Source of the DNA: Coprobacillus sp. CAG:605
GTDB taxonomy: Bacteria > Bacillota_I > Bacilli_A > RF39 > UBA660
DNA: 24,989 bases
Assembly: GCA_000433255.1 (NCBI GenBank)
Contig: HF998249.1
Location: 1-24,989, forward strand
Direction: 5' to 3'
In this document: piece after piece, positions 14,058 through 21,914 of the stretch
How the letters are laid out: the number at the start of each line of letters is the position of its first letter
Numbering within the stretch: the first letter of the stretch is position 1
The notes under the pieces: generated by a model
Databases searched by the model: none
Seen by the model: only the letters and a program-made list of their open reading frames with translations
Told to the model about the DNA's origin: nothing
Made by a program: the position numbers and the translations under genes

Positions 14058-15080
14058 ATGTATAAGATTTTAGATTATGTTAAATATTATAAAAATATTA
14101 GTTTTAATGATGTGAAATTAAATGTTATGGATAACTTAATTGGGAGTATTTTAGCGTACTTACCTGTTGAATCTTTTGCAGGGGATAAAACTTTAGCAGA
14201 GTTTGTTAAGTATGCTCAAGAATTTAGAGATATAGATACTTCTAGTGTTATGGTACCTTATGCTTATCAAGTACTTGATGAGATAAGTAATGGTAGACGT
14301 TATAGAGATATTGTTATTTCTAACTTAGAAAATATTAAGAATGATAAAGTACAATTTGGAGCTTTGACAGTAAGAATAAATGATATAACGATGGTGTCTT
14401 ATAAGGGGACGGATGGTTCGCTAATTGGGTGGATTGAAAATATCAGGATTGCTTATGACTATCTAACAATTACCCAAGATTATGCAGTTAAGTATTTAGA
14501 AAAAACAATTAGGGATAGCGATAAAAATATTTATCTTAATGGCCACTCTAAGGGTGGTAATTTAGCTATGGTATGTGGTATGGAAGCAAGTTTTAGTATC
14601 TTCCAAAGAATAAAGAAAATTTATAATTTTGATGGACCCGGTTTTAGAAAGCAGGAGTATGAAAGTAATAAGTATCAAGCATTAACAGAAAAGTTAGTAA
14701 ACATTATGCCTTCTGGTTCGTTAGTAGGAGTACTTTTATATAACGAAAACTATAATGTCATAAAGAGTGAAGCCCTAGGGTTTATGGAACATTATCCTAC
14801 TAGTTGGACGATGTTTGGACAAGTATTTATAAGTAGTGATTTAAGTGGGTTAAGTAAGCAGTTACATGAGCGTACGACTAAAGGAATAGAGCTTTTAGAC
14901 TTAGAAAAAGCTAAGGTTACTTTTGAAACGTTGTTTAAGACGATTGAAAAAGAATACTCTTCAAGTTTGAAAATAAACTTTAATGATGTTTTAACTATTT
15001 ATCGTAATATGAAGAATATTGATCCAGATATTAAAGAGTATATTGATACAATAATTGCAGCGTTGGTTAAAAATAATTAG
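14058..15080 (+). CDS. Mbeg1-like (DUF2974) alpha/beta hydrolase
   Basis: The 340-aa protein matches the DUF2974/Mbeg1-like family: an N-terminal LNVMDNLIGSILAYLPV helix, then MVSYKGTDGSLIGWIENI, the catalytic serine elbow NGHSKGGNLAMVCG, FDGPGFRK, and a late LGFMEHYPTSW region that likely supplies the histidine. The fold suggests a lipase- or esterase-like enzyme; no substrate is known. No signal peptide is visible. The ATG at 14058 follows AGGA by 5-6 bp and starts one base after the ybaK stop. A GTG at 14046 would add four residues and overlap ybaK, and is less likely. A terminator follows. Confidence 0.88.
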   Translation: MYKILDYVKYYKNISFNDVKLNVMDNLIGSILAYLPVESFAGDKTLAEFVKYAQEFRDIDTSSVMVPYAYQVLDEISNGRRYRDIVISNLENIKNDKVQFGALTVRINDITMVSYKGTDGSLIGWIENIRIAYDYLTITQDYAVKYLEKTIRDSDKNIYLNGHSKGGNLAMVCGMEASFSIFQRIKKIYNFDGPGFRKQEYESNKYQALTEKLVNIMPSGSLVGVLLYNENYNVIKSEALGFMEHYPTSWTMFGQVFISSDLSGLSKQLHERTTKGIELLDLEKAKVTFETLFKTIEKEYSSSLKINFNDVLTIYRNMKNIDPDIKEYIDTIIAALVKNN

Positions 15081-15109
15081 AAGTGTCTAGTGATAGATAC
15101 TTTTCTTTT
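15081..15109 (+). terminator. Terminator of the ybaK operon
   Basis: AAGTGTCTA (15081-15089), loop GTGA, TAGATACTT (15094-15102) with one G-U pair, then TTTTCTTTT. Its T tract overlaps the -35 box of the hydrogenase promoter. Confidence 0.75.
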
Positions 15110-15135
15110 ACAATTAAACAAAAAAATATTATAAT
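15107..15135 (+). promoter_or_regulatory. Promoter of the [FeFe]-hydrogenase gene
   Basis: TTTACA (15107-15112), 17-bp spacer, TATAAT (15130-15135): a strong SigA-type match. A GAGGAGG ribosome binding site follows about 8 bp before the ATG. Confidence 0.75.
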
Positions 15136-15168
15136 TAGAGAGTAATAAAGAATAAGAGGAGGCTAATT

Positions 15169-16503
15169 ATGAGTGAAAGTGATGTAACATTAGTATTTGA
15201 TAAAGAAAACCCTAGTGTTATAGGAATTGATGATTCTTTATGTATTCAATGCGGTGAGTGTGTAAGGACTTGTAGGGATATTGCAACTGTAGCTAGGATG
15301 TATGAAATTGATAAAACGAAGAAGCCAATATGTATTGGGTGTGGGCAATGTATTTTGAATTGTCCGGTTAATGCGATAACGGAGAAGTTTGATTATGAAA
15401 TGGTTAAAAAGCTTCTAAAAGAACCTGATAAAGTAGTTGTTTTTAGTATTGCACCAGCGGTTAGAGTAGCATTAGGTGAGGAATTTGGCTTAGAACCAGG
15501 AGAAAATGTTGCAGGTAAAATAGTTACAGCCTTAAAAAGTATTGGTTCAAAGTATGTTTTTGATATAACTTTTGGGGCTGATCTAACAGTTATGGAAGAA
15601 GCTATGGAGTTAGTTAATCGCTTAAGTACTAAAGAACATTTACCAATGTTTACGTCGTGTTGTCCTTCATGGGTTAAGTATGCTGAAATTTTTTATCCGG
15701 AAATGTTAGATAATTTATCTACTTGTAAGAGTCCAATTGGGATGCAGGGAACTACTATTAAAGAATATTTTACGAAGATAATGAATATTGATAAGACGAA
15801 ACTAGTTCATGTTGTGGTGGCACCTTGTACTTCAAAGAAGGAAGAAATACTTAGAAATGTTGATAGTAATGGGGTTAAAGGAACGGATTATATTTTAACT
15901 ACAAGAGAGCTTGCCATGTTGATAAAAGATAATAATATTGATTTTAATTCTTTAAGTGATACAGATTTTGATAGTCCTTTAGGACTTGGTAGTGGTGCTG
16001 GGTTGATATTTGGTAGTACCGGTGGAGTATGTGAGGCGACATTAAGGTGTGTTTATCGTTTGCTCACTAATGAAAACTTAGAAACGGAAAAGTTAGATTT
16101 TACTAAAGTACGTGGTATGGATGGAATAAAAGAAGCTAACCTTGATATTAATGGCAAGGTTTTAAAAGTTGCGGTTGCTAATGGTATGGCAAATGCAAAA
16201 ATAATTATTGATAAAATAAAGAATGGAAAATGTGATTATAGTTTTGTTGAGGTTATGAGTTGTCCTGGTGGTTGCATTGGTGGCGGTGGTCAACCAAAGA
16301 GTAATGAAGATATTAATACTGTTAGAGTTAAACGTAGTCAAGGTTTGTATTTGGATGATAGTAAAAATACAAGAAGAGTATGTTACCAAAATAAAGAGAT
16401 AATTAAAGTATATCAAGATTTTTATGTTAAACCAGGTAGTCATATAGCCCATGAAATGTTGCATACTAAATTTCATGATCAATCAGATATCCTAAAGGGA
16501 TAA
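15169..16503 (+). CDS. [FeFe]-hydrogenase, monomeric M2-like
   Basis: The 444-aa protein begins with two [4Fe-4S] motifs (C25/C28/C31/C35 and C55/C58/C61/C65), then the catalytic H domain. The H-cluster loops are L1 TSCCPSW (162-168, with C164 in the proton-relay position and C165 a ligand), L2 APCTSKKEE (C220) and L3 SCPGGCIGGGG (C365, C369). The small-subunit-like tail KPGSHIAHEMLHTKF is fused at the C-terminus. It should catalyse reversible proton reduction with ferredoxin as partner in an anaerobe. It lacks the [2Fe-2S] domain and extra cluster of larger enzymes. The L2 motif has alanine (A218) where the usual MPCTAKK has methionine. No hydEFG maturation genes are in the window. It has its own promoter; the nuclease gene follows 25 bp later. 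Confidence 0.92.
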   Translation: MSESDVTLVFDKENPSVIGIDDSLCIQCGECVRTCRDIATVARMYEIDKTKKPICIGCGQCILNCPVNAITEKFDYEMVKKLLKEPDKVVVFSIAPAVRVALGEEFGLEPGENVAGKIVTALKSIGSKYVFDITFGADLTVMEEAMELVNRLSTKEHLPMFTSCCPSWVKYAEIFYPEMLDNLSTCKSPIGMQGTTIKEYFTKIMNIDKTKLVHVVVAPCTSKKEEILRNVDSNGVKGTDYILTTRELAMLIKDNNIDFNSLSDTDFDSPLGLGSGAGLIFGSTGGVCEATLRCVYRLLTNENLETEKLDFTKVRGMDGIKEANLDINGKVLKVAVANGMANAKIIIDKIKNGKCDYSFVEVMSCPGGCIGGGGQPKSNEDINTVRVKRSQGLYLDDSKNTRRVCYQNKEIIKVYQDFYVKPGSHIAHEMLHTKFHDQSDILKG

Positions 16504-16528
16504 TTAATTTAGAAGAAGGGTCTAGGTT

Positions 16529-17263
16529 ATGGCAAAGAGAAGAAAGAATAAACAAAGTAGTATTTATTTTATAGTGGCGTTAATTATATTTTTAATAGTT
16601 GGAGTATATGAAGGAAAGATAGTATTTCAACCAATTGAAGATAATTCTAACGTTGTTAATCAGGCGTCTTATGATTTAGCGTCCATTCCGGAGTATAGTA
16701 ATGCTAATTATGTAGTTTTGAATAATAATGAGCCCAATTTTACGGAAAGTGATTATACAACGGATTCGTTTGAACGTTATAGTGAGTTGGATAGTTTAGG
16801 TCGTGCTAAGGTGGCGTATGCTAATATTGGGGTTGATTTGATGCCGACGGAGGAACGTGGTTCGATTGGTCAGGTAAAACCTAGTGGGTGGCATTTGGTT
16901 AAATATGATATTGTTAATGGTAAGTATTTATATAATCGTTGTCATTTGATTGGGTTTCAACTTACGGGAGAGAATGCTAATGAAAAGAATTTGATTACTT
17001 GTACAAGGCAGATGAATACTGTAGGGATGTTAGAGTTTGAAAATAAGGTAGCAAATTATATAAAGAGTACAAATAATCATGTATTGTATCGAGTAACTCC
17101 TATTTATAAAGATGATAATTTATTAGCTAGTGGTGTGGTTATGGAAGCTTATTCGGTTGAGGATAGTGGTGAAGGTATTAAGTTTAATATTTTTGTTTAT
17201 AATGTTCAAGATGGAATAGATATTGATTATAAAACAGGGGATAGTAAGCTAAAAAATAACTAG
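16529..17263 (+). CDS. Membrane-anchored DNA/RNA non-specific endonuclease (EndA type)
   Basis: The 244-aa protein has a basic N-terminus (KRRKNKQS) and one hydrophobic helix (about residues 12-30), so the catalytic domain should lie outside the cell. The beta-beta-alpha-metal motif reads YLYNRCHLIGFQLTGEN, with H139 as general base in place of the DRGH of other families, and the metal-ligand asparagine in NEKNLIT (N154). The RVTPIYKDDNLLASGVVMEA segment and length match DNA-entry nucleases widespread in gut Firmicutes. It may degrade extracellular DNA for nutrients or uptake; no competence genes are present nearby. A GAAGGG sequence precedes the ATG with rather long spacing. It probably shares the hydrogenase transcript. 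Confidence 0.9.
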   Translation: MAKRRKNKQSSIYFIVALIIFLIVGVYEGKIVFQPIEDNSNVVNQASYDLASIPEYSNANYVVLNNNEPNFTESDYTTDSFERYSELDSLGRAKVAYANIGVDLMPTEERGSIGQVKPSGWHLVKYDIVNGKYLYNRCHLIGFQLTGENANEKNLITCTRQMNTVGMLEFENKVANYIKSTNNHVLYRVTPIYKDDNLLASGVVMEAYSVEDSGEGIKFNIFVYNVQDGIDIDYKTGDSKLKNN

Positions 17264-17280
17264 GTAAATAGTTATTTTTT
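17251..17280. terminator. Bidirectional terminator between the nuclease and the surface protein gene
   Basis: A perfect 12-bp stem, AAAAAATAACTA (17251-17262) with TAGTTATTTTTT (17269-17280), and loop GGTAAA. It contains the nuclease stop codon and works for both convergent genes. Confidence 0.85.
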
Positions 17281-17288
17281 TAAGGGTA

Positions 17289-18824
17289 TTATTGGTATAA
17301 CATATCACTTTTATATACTTCTATTACAGGTCTTACACCAATTATAACCTTAGTACTTTGAACTTCAACGCTATGGACACGTCTTGCTGTAGCATATATG
17401 ATCCAAGCATGACTAGACATAGTATTTCTTGGTGTTTCTAACCAAAAGCCATCAAATTTTGAATTATCTTTTTTAGAAAAATTAGTATTTTCTACTAGGT
17501 ATAGATGATCGTTTAATTCACCATTCTTCCATGTAGGAATATAAAAATCAACTAACTTTTTAACTTCACCCATGGTTAAAAAACGAGCAGCGTACTTAGA
17601 GTAACTAAATATTTCAGGAAAACTATGACCATCTTTAGTACTTGTAGTACCATATTCATTAATTATTTTTCTTTCGGAATTAACTAAGGTTACATTACTC
17701 CATTGGCTAGTCGTTGGTAACTGTTTAATAGCGTTTTCTGGTCCATGCCAATTTTCAGGTAGAGTATAATATTGATAATATTTATCATTACTTGGGGCTC
17801 CTTCACTAACATTATTATAATAGATTAATACAGCTACATCGCTATTATTTTCTAAATCTGTGACGTAATAAAATCTTTCAGTTTCTGCATCATAAATTCC
17901 ATCGCCATTAACATCACAGTCAAAGGCATCTCCTGATTTTAGTGTTCCAGGGGTTCCTAATTTACCATAAGTTATAGTACTGCCTCCCATTGCACCTCCT
18001 GGTTTATATCCCATGCCATTACAATAGTTGCCTTTACATTCTTCAGTATGAAGAATGGTTGCTCTTTGACATATTGGCATTCTATAGTTAATTTTTAGAT
18101 CTCCAGTTATATTGGGAATATTTAAAGTATCATTGGCATGGGTATATTCTTTATCTTTGGATAATAATTTATTATTCATAAATACTTTTATAAGGTAATC
18201 TTCATTATTAGGTATATTAATATTTAGAGTATCTCCTTCTATTATTTCTTTAGGTAGAGACTCGCTATTAGTAATATTATAGTAACTAATGTTAAAGAAT
18301 CTTCCAAAATTAAAGTTTAAATTAAATATATTTTCGGTATCAGTAGGATTAACGTTATCTTTATAAGATATTTTTATTTGAAGAGTTTTTTTAACTCCTA
18401 ATGAACATTGATTATTTTCACATATTTTATCTTTTAAATTATAATTTAGTACTTCGTATTTTAAGTTTTCATTATTTATTGAAATGTCAGTTATACCCAT
18501 AGGAATATTTCCTAAATTATATATATCTACATTATATATAATATAAGAATTTTGAGTAGGTAAGTTAATACTTCCAGAAATACTTGTGGCATTGTATTCT
18601 TCGTAGTTACTAGTTGCATTATTAGCACTATTAATGTTTATATTTGTTATTCTTATATCTTTATCTATTCTTATGGTAGCGCTTATGTTATCTATGGCTA
18701 AGTTATTTTGAAATGATGAGAATCCGATACTTAAAAATATTATAGTGAAAAATAGAATAAATATTGTGATGTATATTGGATAGCTTTTATGATTATAAAT
18801 ATTTTTTTTCTTTTTAAAGTTCAT
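17289..18824 (-). CDS. Anchored surface protein with DUF6273-like C-terminal domain
   Basis: The 511-aa protein has a basic start followed by one membrane helix (about residues 16-37) ending in SIGFSSFQNNL, typical of the TasA/camelysin-like anchored proteins of gut Firmicutes. A beta-rich domain follows to about residue 175, then a small repeat-like domain (EGDTLNINIPNNEDYLIKVF) and a cysteine-bearing link (CQRATILHTEECKGNYCNGM). The last 240 residues form a domain with a DVNGDGIYDAE calcium-loop-like motif and a YIPTWKNG, FWLETP, IIGVRPVIEV series, resembling DUF6273. No sortase signal is present. The function is unknown. It shares its overall plan with the truncated protein at 1-1201. AAAGGTGG precedes the ATG. 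Confidence 0.8.
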   Translation of the reverse strand: MNFKKKKNIYNHKSYPIYITIFILFFTIIFLSIGFSSFQNNLAIDNISATIRIDKDIRITNININSANNATSNYEEYNATSISGSINLPTQNSYIIYNVDIYNLGNIPMGITDISINNENLKYEVLNYNLKDKICENNQCSLGVKKTLQIKISYKDNVNPTDTENIFNLNFNFGRFFNISYYNITNSESLPKEIIEGDTLNINIPNNEDYLIKVFMNNKLLSKDKEYTHANDTLNIPNITGDLKINYRMPICQRATILHTEECKGNYCNGMGYKPGGAMGGSTITYGKLGTPGTLKSGDAFDCDVNGDGIYDAETERFYYVTDLENNSDVAVLIYYNNVSEGAPSNDKYYQYYTLPENWHGPENAIKQLPTTSQWSNVTLVNSERKIINEYGTTSTKDGHSFPEIFSYSKYAARFLTMGEVKKLVDFYIPTWKNGELNDHLYLVENTNFSKKDNSKFDGFWLETPRNTMSSHAWIIYATARRVHSVEVQSTKVIIGVRPVIEVYKSDMLYQ

Positions 18825-18854
18825 ATTATATTTACCACCTTTTATTATATATTG

Positions 18855-18883
18855 ATTATAGCATGTGGGATATTTTGACGCAA
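18855..18883 (-). promoter_or_regulatory. Promoter of the surface protein gene
   Basis: On the minus strand TTGCGT, a 17-bp spacer and TATAAT preceded by TGC, giving an extended -10. It starts right after the gltX terminator. Confidence 0.7.
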
Positions 18884-18892
18884 TAAATCATA

Positions 18893-18918
18893 TAAAAAGT
18901 AGAAGATTAACTTCTACT
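18893..18918 (-). terminator. Terminator of gltX
   Basis: On the minus strand AGTAGAAG, loop TTAAT, CTTCTACT, then TTTTTA. The stem overlaps the gltX stop codon. Confidence 0.8.
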
Positions 18919-20548
18919 AGTTAAAAAATTTGTTAGTACGATTTATTAGTTCTTCACGACCTAGATATTTAATTAAATAGTATATGTTAGGTGATTGGTT
19001 TTTCTTGCAAATGATAACACGTAGTAGAGCACAGAAATCAGCAACCATACCAATGTATTTTTCTGGTTCGGCTTTATAAGCTTTTTTATCAGCAGTATAT
19101 CCATTATTGCAAGCGTATTCTTTTACTTTGTTAAACCATTCTTCTTGAGTATCAGTATCGTTATAAACGTTGTTTAGGTAGTTAATAACGGTTTCTTTAT
19201 CACATTTTTTGACATCAGCATATTCTTCATTATTTTTATTAAATAATTCGTTGAACATATACCAAAATTCTTTTTTGACATCAGATAATGATGCGATATC
19301 TTTACGAGGTCTTTCAATATCTCTTTCGATATTTAGAACGCTAAGAGCATATTCTTTATTATTAACTAAGATATTATAGAATTCTTCATCGTATTCTTTA
19401 GTATAGTTTAATGTCATATCATACAACTCAGTATTTTTTAAACGACTAAAGTAAACTCTTGATATACTTTCTAATTTTTCAATATCAAATAGGGTACCAC
19501 CAATAGGCATTTTATTAAATTCAAATTTAAAGTCATTAATTGTTTTACCAGGGTTAGTATTATACCATTCTTCAAAGTCATAGTTTTCAATAGTAGCTAG
19601 GTATAATCTAATAACATCTGTTGGAATGCCTACTTTACTATAGTAACTAATAGCGGCTTCTTTATCTTTTCTTTTACTTAGCTTTCTTATAGTGTTTCCT
19701 TCTTTAATAGTAAGAGGCGCTATGTGAGCATAAATAGGTTCTTCAAATCCTAGAATGCTAAATAGTTGATGGTGTTTAGGATAGCTTGATACCCATTCAT
19801 CGCCACGCATAACATGGGTTGTATGCATTAAGTGATCATCTACTACATGGGCAAAGTGATATGTTGGTAGTCCATCTCCTTTAATAATTACATCATCAAT
19901 ATCATTTTCTGGCATTTCAATGTCGCCTTTAATAGCGTCATGTAAAATGATTTTATTTTCAAAGTCGCCAGGTGATCTAAATCTAATAATGTATTTTTCG
20001 CCATTTTTAATTTTTTCAAGGGCTTCTTCTTTAGATAGATCACGACATTTAGCATATTTTTTATAGTAACCTATACGTAATTTTTTATGTTCTTGGTATT
20101 CTCTAATTTCTTCTAATTTAGATGCTTCACAGAAACATGGATATGCTAGGTCTTCTTCAATTAATTTTTTAGCATAGGCTTTATAAATATCACGTCTTTC
20201 AGATTGAATATAAGGACCATATTCGCCCCCGATAGTAGGACCTTCATCAAAGTGAATGTTTAATTTATTAAAATCATCAATAATTCCTTCAACGCCATTT
20301 TCAACCGTTCTTTTACCATCGGTGTCTTCAATTCTTAAGTAGCATACACCATTTGTTTGTTTAGCAAGTTGAATTGCCGCAAAAGAAGTATATAAACTTC
20401 CCATATGAACAAATCCTGTAGGAGAAGGGGCAAAGCGAGTAACCATCGCCGTTTCACTTAAATTTCTTTTTGGATACTTTGCTTCATAATATTGCCAATT
20501 ATGTTTGCAATCAGGAATTAGCAAGTCAGCAAATTCTTTATTTGTCAT
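18917..20548 (-). CDS. gltX: Glutamyl-tRNA synthetase
   Basis: The 543-aa class I synthetase joins glutamate to tRNA-Glu. It has the ATP-binding HIGH-type motif in FAPSPTGFVHMGS (HMGS at 48-51), RIEDTDGKR, the CFC...YYKKYAKC arrangement of a zinc site (C138, C140, C168), VMRGDEWVSSYPKH and the KMSKS-type loop KLSKR (289-293). It is longer than the typical enzyme of about 480 aa, mainly because of a 35-residue N-terminal extension before the Rossmann fold and an extended anticodon-binding region; this form occurs in several gut Firmicutes. AGAGGAAG precedes the ATG, and the promoter TTTAAA-17-TATAAT lies just upstream. A tRNA-Glu(CUC) gene lies about 8 kb away in the same window. Whether a second, standard gltX exists cannot be seen here. 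Confidence 0.95.
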   Translation of the reverse strand: MTNKEFADLLIPDCKHNWQYYEAKYPKRNLSETAMVTRFAPSPTGFVHMGSLYTSFAAIQLAKQTNGVCYLRIEDTDGKRTVENGVEGIIDDFNKLNIHFDEGPTIGGEYGPYIQSERRDIYKAYAKKLIEEDLAYPCFCEASKLEEIREYQEHKKLRIGYYKKYAKCRDLSKEEALEKIKNGEKYIIRFRSPGDFENKIILHDAIKGDIEMPENDIDDVIIKGDGLPTYHFAHVVDDHLMHTTHVMRGDEWVSSYPKHHQLFSILGFEEPIYAHIAPLTIKEGNTIRKLSKRKDKEAAISYYSKVGIPTDVIRLYLATIENYDFEEWYNTNPGKTINDFKFEFNKMPIGGTLFDIEKLESISRVYFSRLKNTELYDMTLNYTKEYDEEFYNILVNNKEYALSVLNIERDIERPRKDIASLSDVKKEFWYMFNELFNKNNEEYADVKKCDKETVINYLNNVYNDTDTQEEWFNKVKEYACNNGYTADKKAYKAEPEKYIGMVADFCALLRVIICKKNQSPNIYYLIKYLGREELINRTNKFFN

Positions 20549-20572
20549 AATATCTTCCTCTTTTCTTTCATT

Positions 20573-20601
20573 ATTATAATATACTTTTGGTTTTTTTTAA
20601 A
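20573..20601 (-). promoter_or_regulatory. Promoter of gltX
   Basis: On the minus strand TTTAAA (20596-20601), 17-bp spacer, TATAAT (20573-20578). The -35 overlaps the end of the preceding amidotransferase gene. Confidence 0.55.
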
Positions 20602-21337
20602 TGTTTTTTCTTTTAATGCATTCTTCGATAAGTCTTTTTATTACTTTAGAGTCTTTTTCTAATTCCGGATGAAAGTGAACTCCTAAAATAAAATAGTTTT
20701 TATCTTTGTATTCGATGGCTTCTTTGGTATTATCACTTGCGGTAGCACTTATGATAAAATCTTTACCAACTAATTTATAGTCATGATGATGTAAAGACAC
20801 AATACTTTCAGTAGAACTATTAAAAATACTTTTTAAGATAGTATCGTCTTTGATGTTTATTTTATGTCTAGCAATATCGACGTTATCTTTATTTATTTCA
20901 TGGAAATGTCCAAGATTATCGGGTAGCCTACTAAGTAGGGTGCCATCATGTTCTTTTTTTAGTTGTTGATATGTTTGAATGATATCTTCATCAGTATAGT
21001 TTTTAGGTAAATGGTCTTTAATGACGCTGTAGATATCGATAGCTTCACTACCTAGACATATTCCTAGTAGGGGTTTGTTATGTTTAATGGCATAATCAAT
21101 GGTTTCATACCAACTTCTTTCAATACGATTCCCCCCAGGTAAGATAAATCCATCACATAGTTCTAATGTAGATATAGGTACTTGTTCTTTATCTAAGATT
21201 ATACCTATAGGGGTAGCGTTATACTCACTTAATCTATTACCATAGTTTCTAACGAAAGTTTCTTTTTCTTGAAAGTAGTCGTTAGTATCATTACCTATTA
21301 AAGTAGGAAGAATTCCTATTATTATTTTATCTTTCAT
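20597..21337 (-). CDS. Class I glutamine amidotransferase-like hydrolase (peptidase C26, PuuD-like)
   Basis: The 246-aa protein has the GATase1 fold of the gamma-glutamyl-gamma-aminobutyrate hydrolase family. Visible features are the N-terminal IIGILPTLIG strand, FILPGGN, the nucleophile elbow GICLGSE with C94, the SLHHHDYK motif and the catalytic GVHFHPE with H223 and E225. Relatives cleave gamma-glutamyl amides (PuuD in putrescine catabolism) or hydrolyse related peptides. No other polyamine gene is nearby, so the substrate is open. It is next to gltX, but each has its own promoter. The only ribosome binding site candidate, GAGGCG, is about 13 bp from the ATG, longer than normal. Confidence 0.88.
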   Translation of the reverse strand: MKDKIIIGILPTLIGNDTNDYFQEKETFVRNYGNRLSEYNATPIGIILDKEQVPISTLELCDGFILPGGNRIERSWYETIDYAIKHNKPLLGICLGSEAIDIYSVIKDHLPKNYTDEDIIQTYQQLKKEHDGTLLSRLPDNLGHFHEINKDNVDIARHKINIKDDTILKSIFNSSTESIVSLHHHDYKLVGKDFIISATASDNTKEAIEYKDKNYFILGVHFHPELEKDSKVIKRLIEECIKRKNI

Positions 21338-21360
21338 ATTAATTAATCGCCTCGTTAAAT

Positions 21361-21389
21361 ATTATACTTAAAATATAAGAGTATGTCTA
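21361..21389 (-). promoter_or_regulatory. Promoter of the amidotransferase gene
   Basis: On the minus strand TAGACA (21384-21389), 17-bp spacer, TATAAT (21361-21366). Confidence 0.7.
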
Positions 21390-21415
21390 AGAAATATGGG
21401 TTTGTTTACAGAGGG

Positions 21416-21793
21416 TTAGCGTTTTAATGTTAGTTTGTTAGTTGACTCTTTATCTTCAGTTTCTTTAATACTTGGTAAGTAAGTTGGGTTTAGTTGTTGT
21501 AATATATAATTTGCGGTTTCATAAGATATATATTTTTCTGTAGTTATGATATTTTGAACTTTAACGTAACATTCTTGTCCTCTTTCGACATTAAACATAT
21601 TGTAATATGATGTACCGGTAAATATATCTTTATAAACATCATCGATTTTTTTAAGGTCTTTAATTGCTAGAGTATATCTAACTTGAGGGTCAAATTCGAT
21701 TATAGTTCCTTGAACGTGGTTAGATATATGTTTTGTTTGTCTGGCAATTTCTAATAAACATAAGTCTTTAGTTTTAATTTTCTTTTCAAACAT
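21416..21793 (-). CDS. Hypothetical protein, 125 aa
   Basis: No family recognised. The protein is small, basic at both ends and probably soluble. It has an N-terminal helix (KDLCLLEIARQTKHISNHVQ), a strand-rich centre (GTIIEFDPQVRYTLAIKDLK, KVQNIITTEKYISYETANYI) and a charged tail KETEDKESTNKLTLKR. AGAAGGA lies about 6 bp before the ATG. The extended -10 TGTTATAAT (21828-21836, minus strand) faces away from the promoter of the ADP-ribosyltransferase-like gene, so the two divergent genes share about 120 bp of control region. Confidence 0.75.
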   Translation of the reverse strand: MFEKKIKTKDLCLLEIARQTKHISNHVQGTIIEFDPQVRYTLAIKDLKKIDDVYKDIFTGTSYYNMFNVERGQECYVKVQNIITTEKYISYETANYILQQLNPTYLPSIKETEDKESTNKLTLKR

Positions 21794-21827
21794 AATTATC
21801 CTTCTTTCTTAATTTTACGTATTTAGT

Positions 21828-21836
21828 ATTATAACA
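21828..21836 (-). promoter_or_regulatory. Extended -10 promoter of the 125-aa hypothetical gene
   Basis: The minus strand reads TGTTATAAT; no good -35 lies 17 bp upstream. It is divergent from the plus-strand promoter at 21865. Confidence 0.55.
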
Positions 21837-21864
21837 TAGTTTGAATAAAAGTATAGAATTTTAG

Positions 21865-21893
21865 TTGTCAAAGGGTAATTTGGCGGTTATAAT
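21865..21893 (+). promoter_or_regulatory. Promoter of the ADP-ribosyltransferase-like gene
   Basis: TTGTCA (21865-21870), 17-bp spacer, TATAAT (21888-21893), about 20 bp before the start codon. Confidence 0.75.
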
Positions 21894-21914
21894 ATATTTT
21901 CGAAGGTGATTTGG

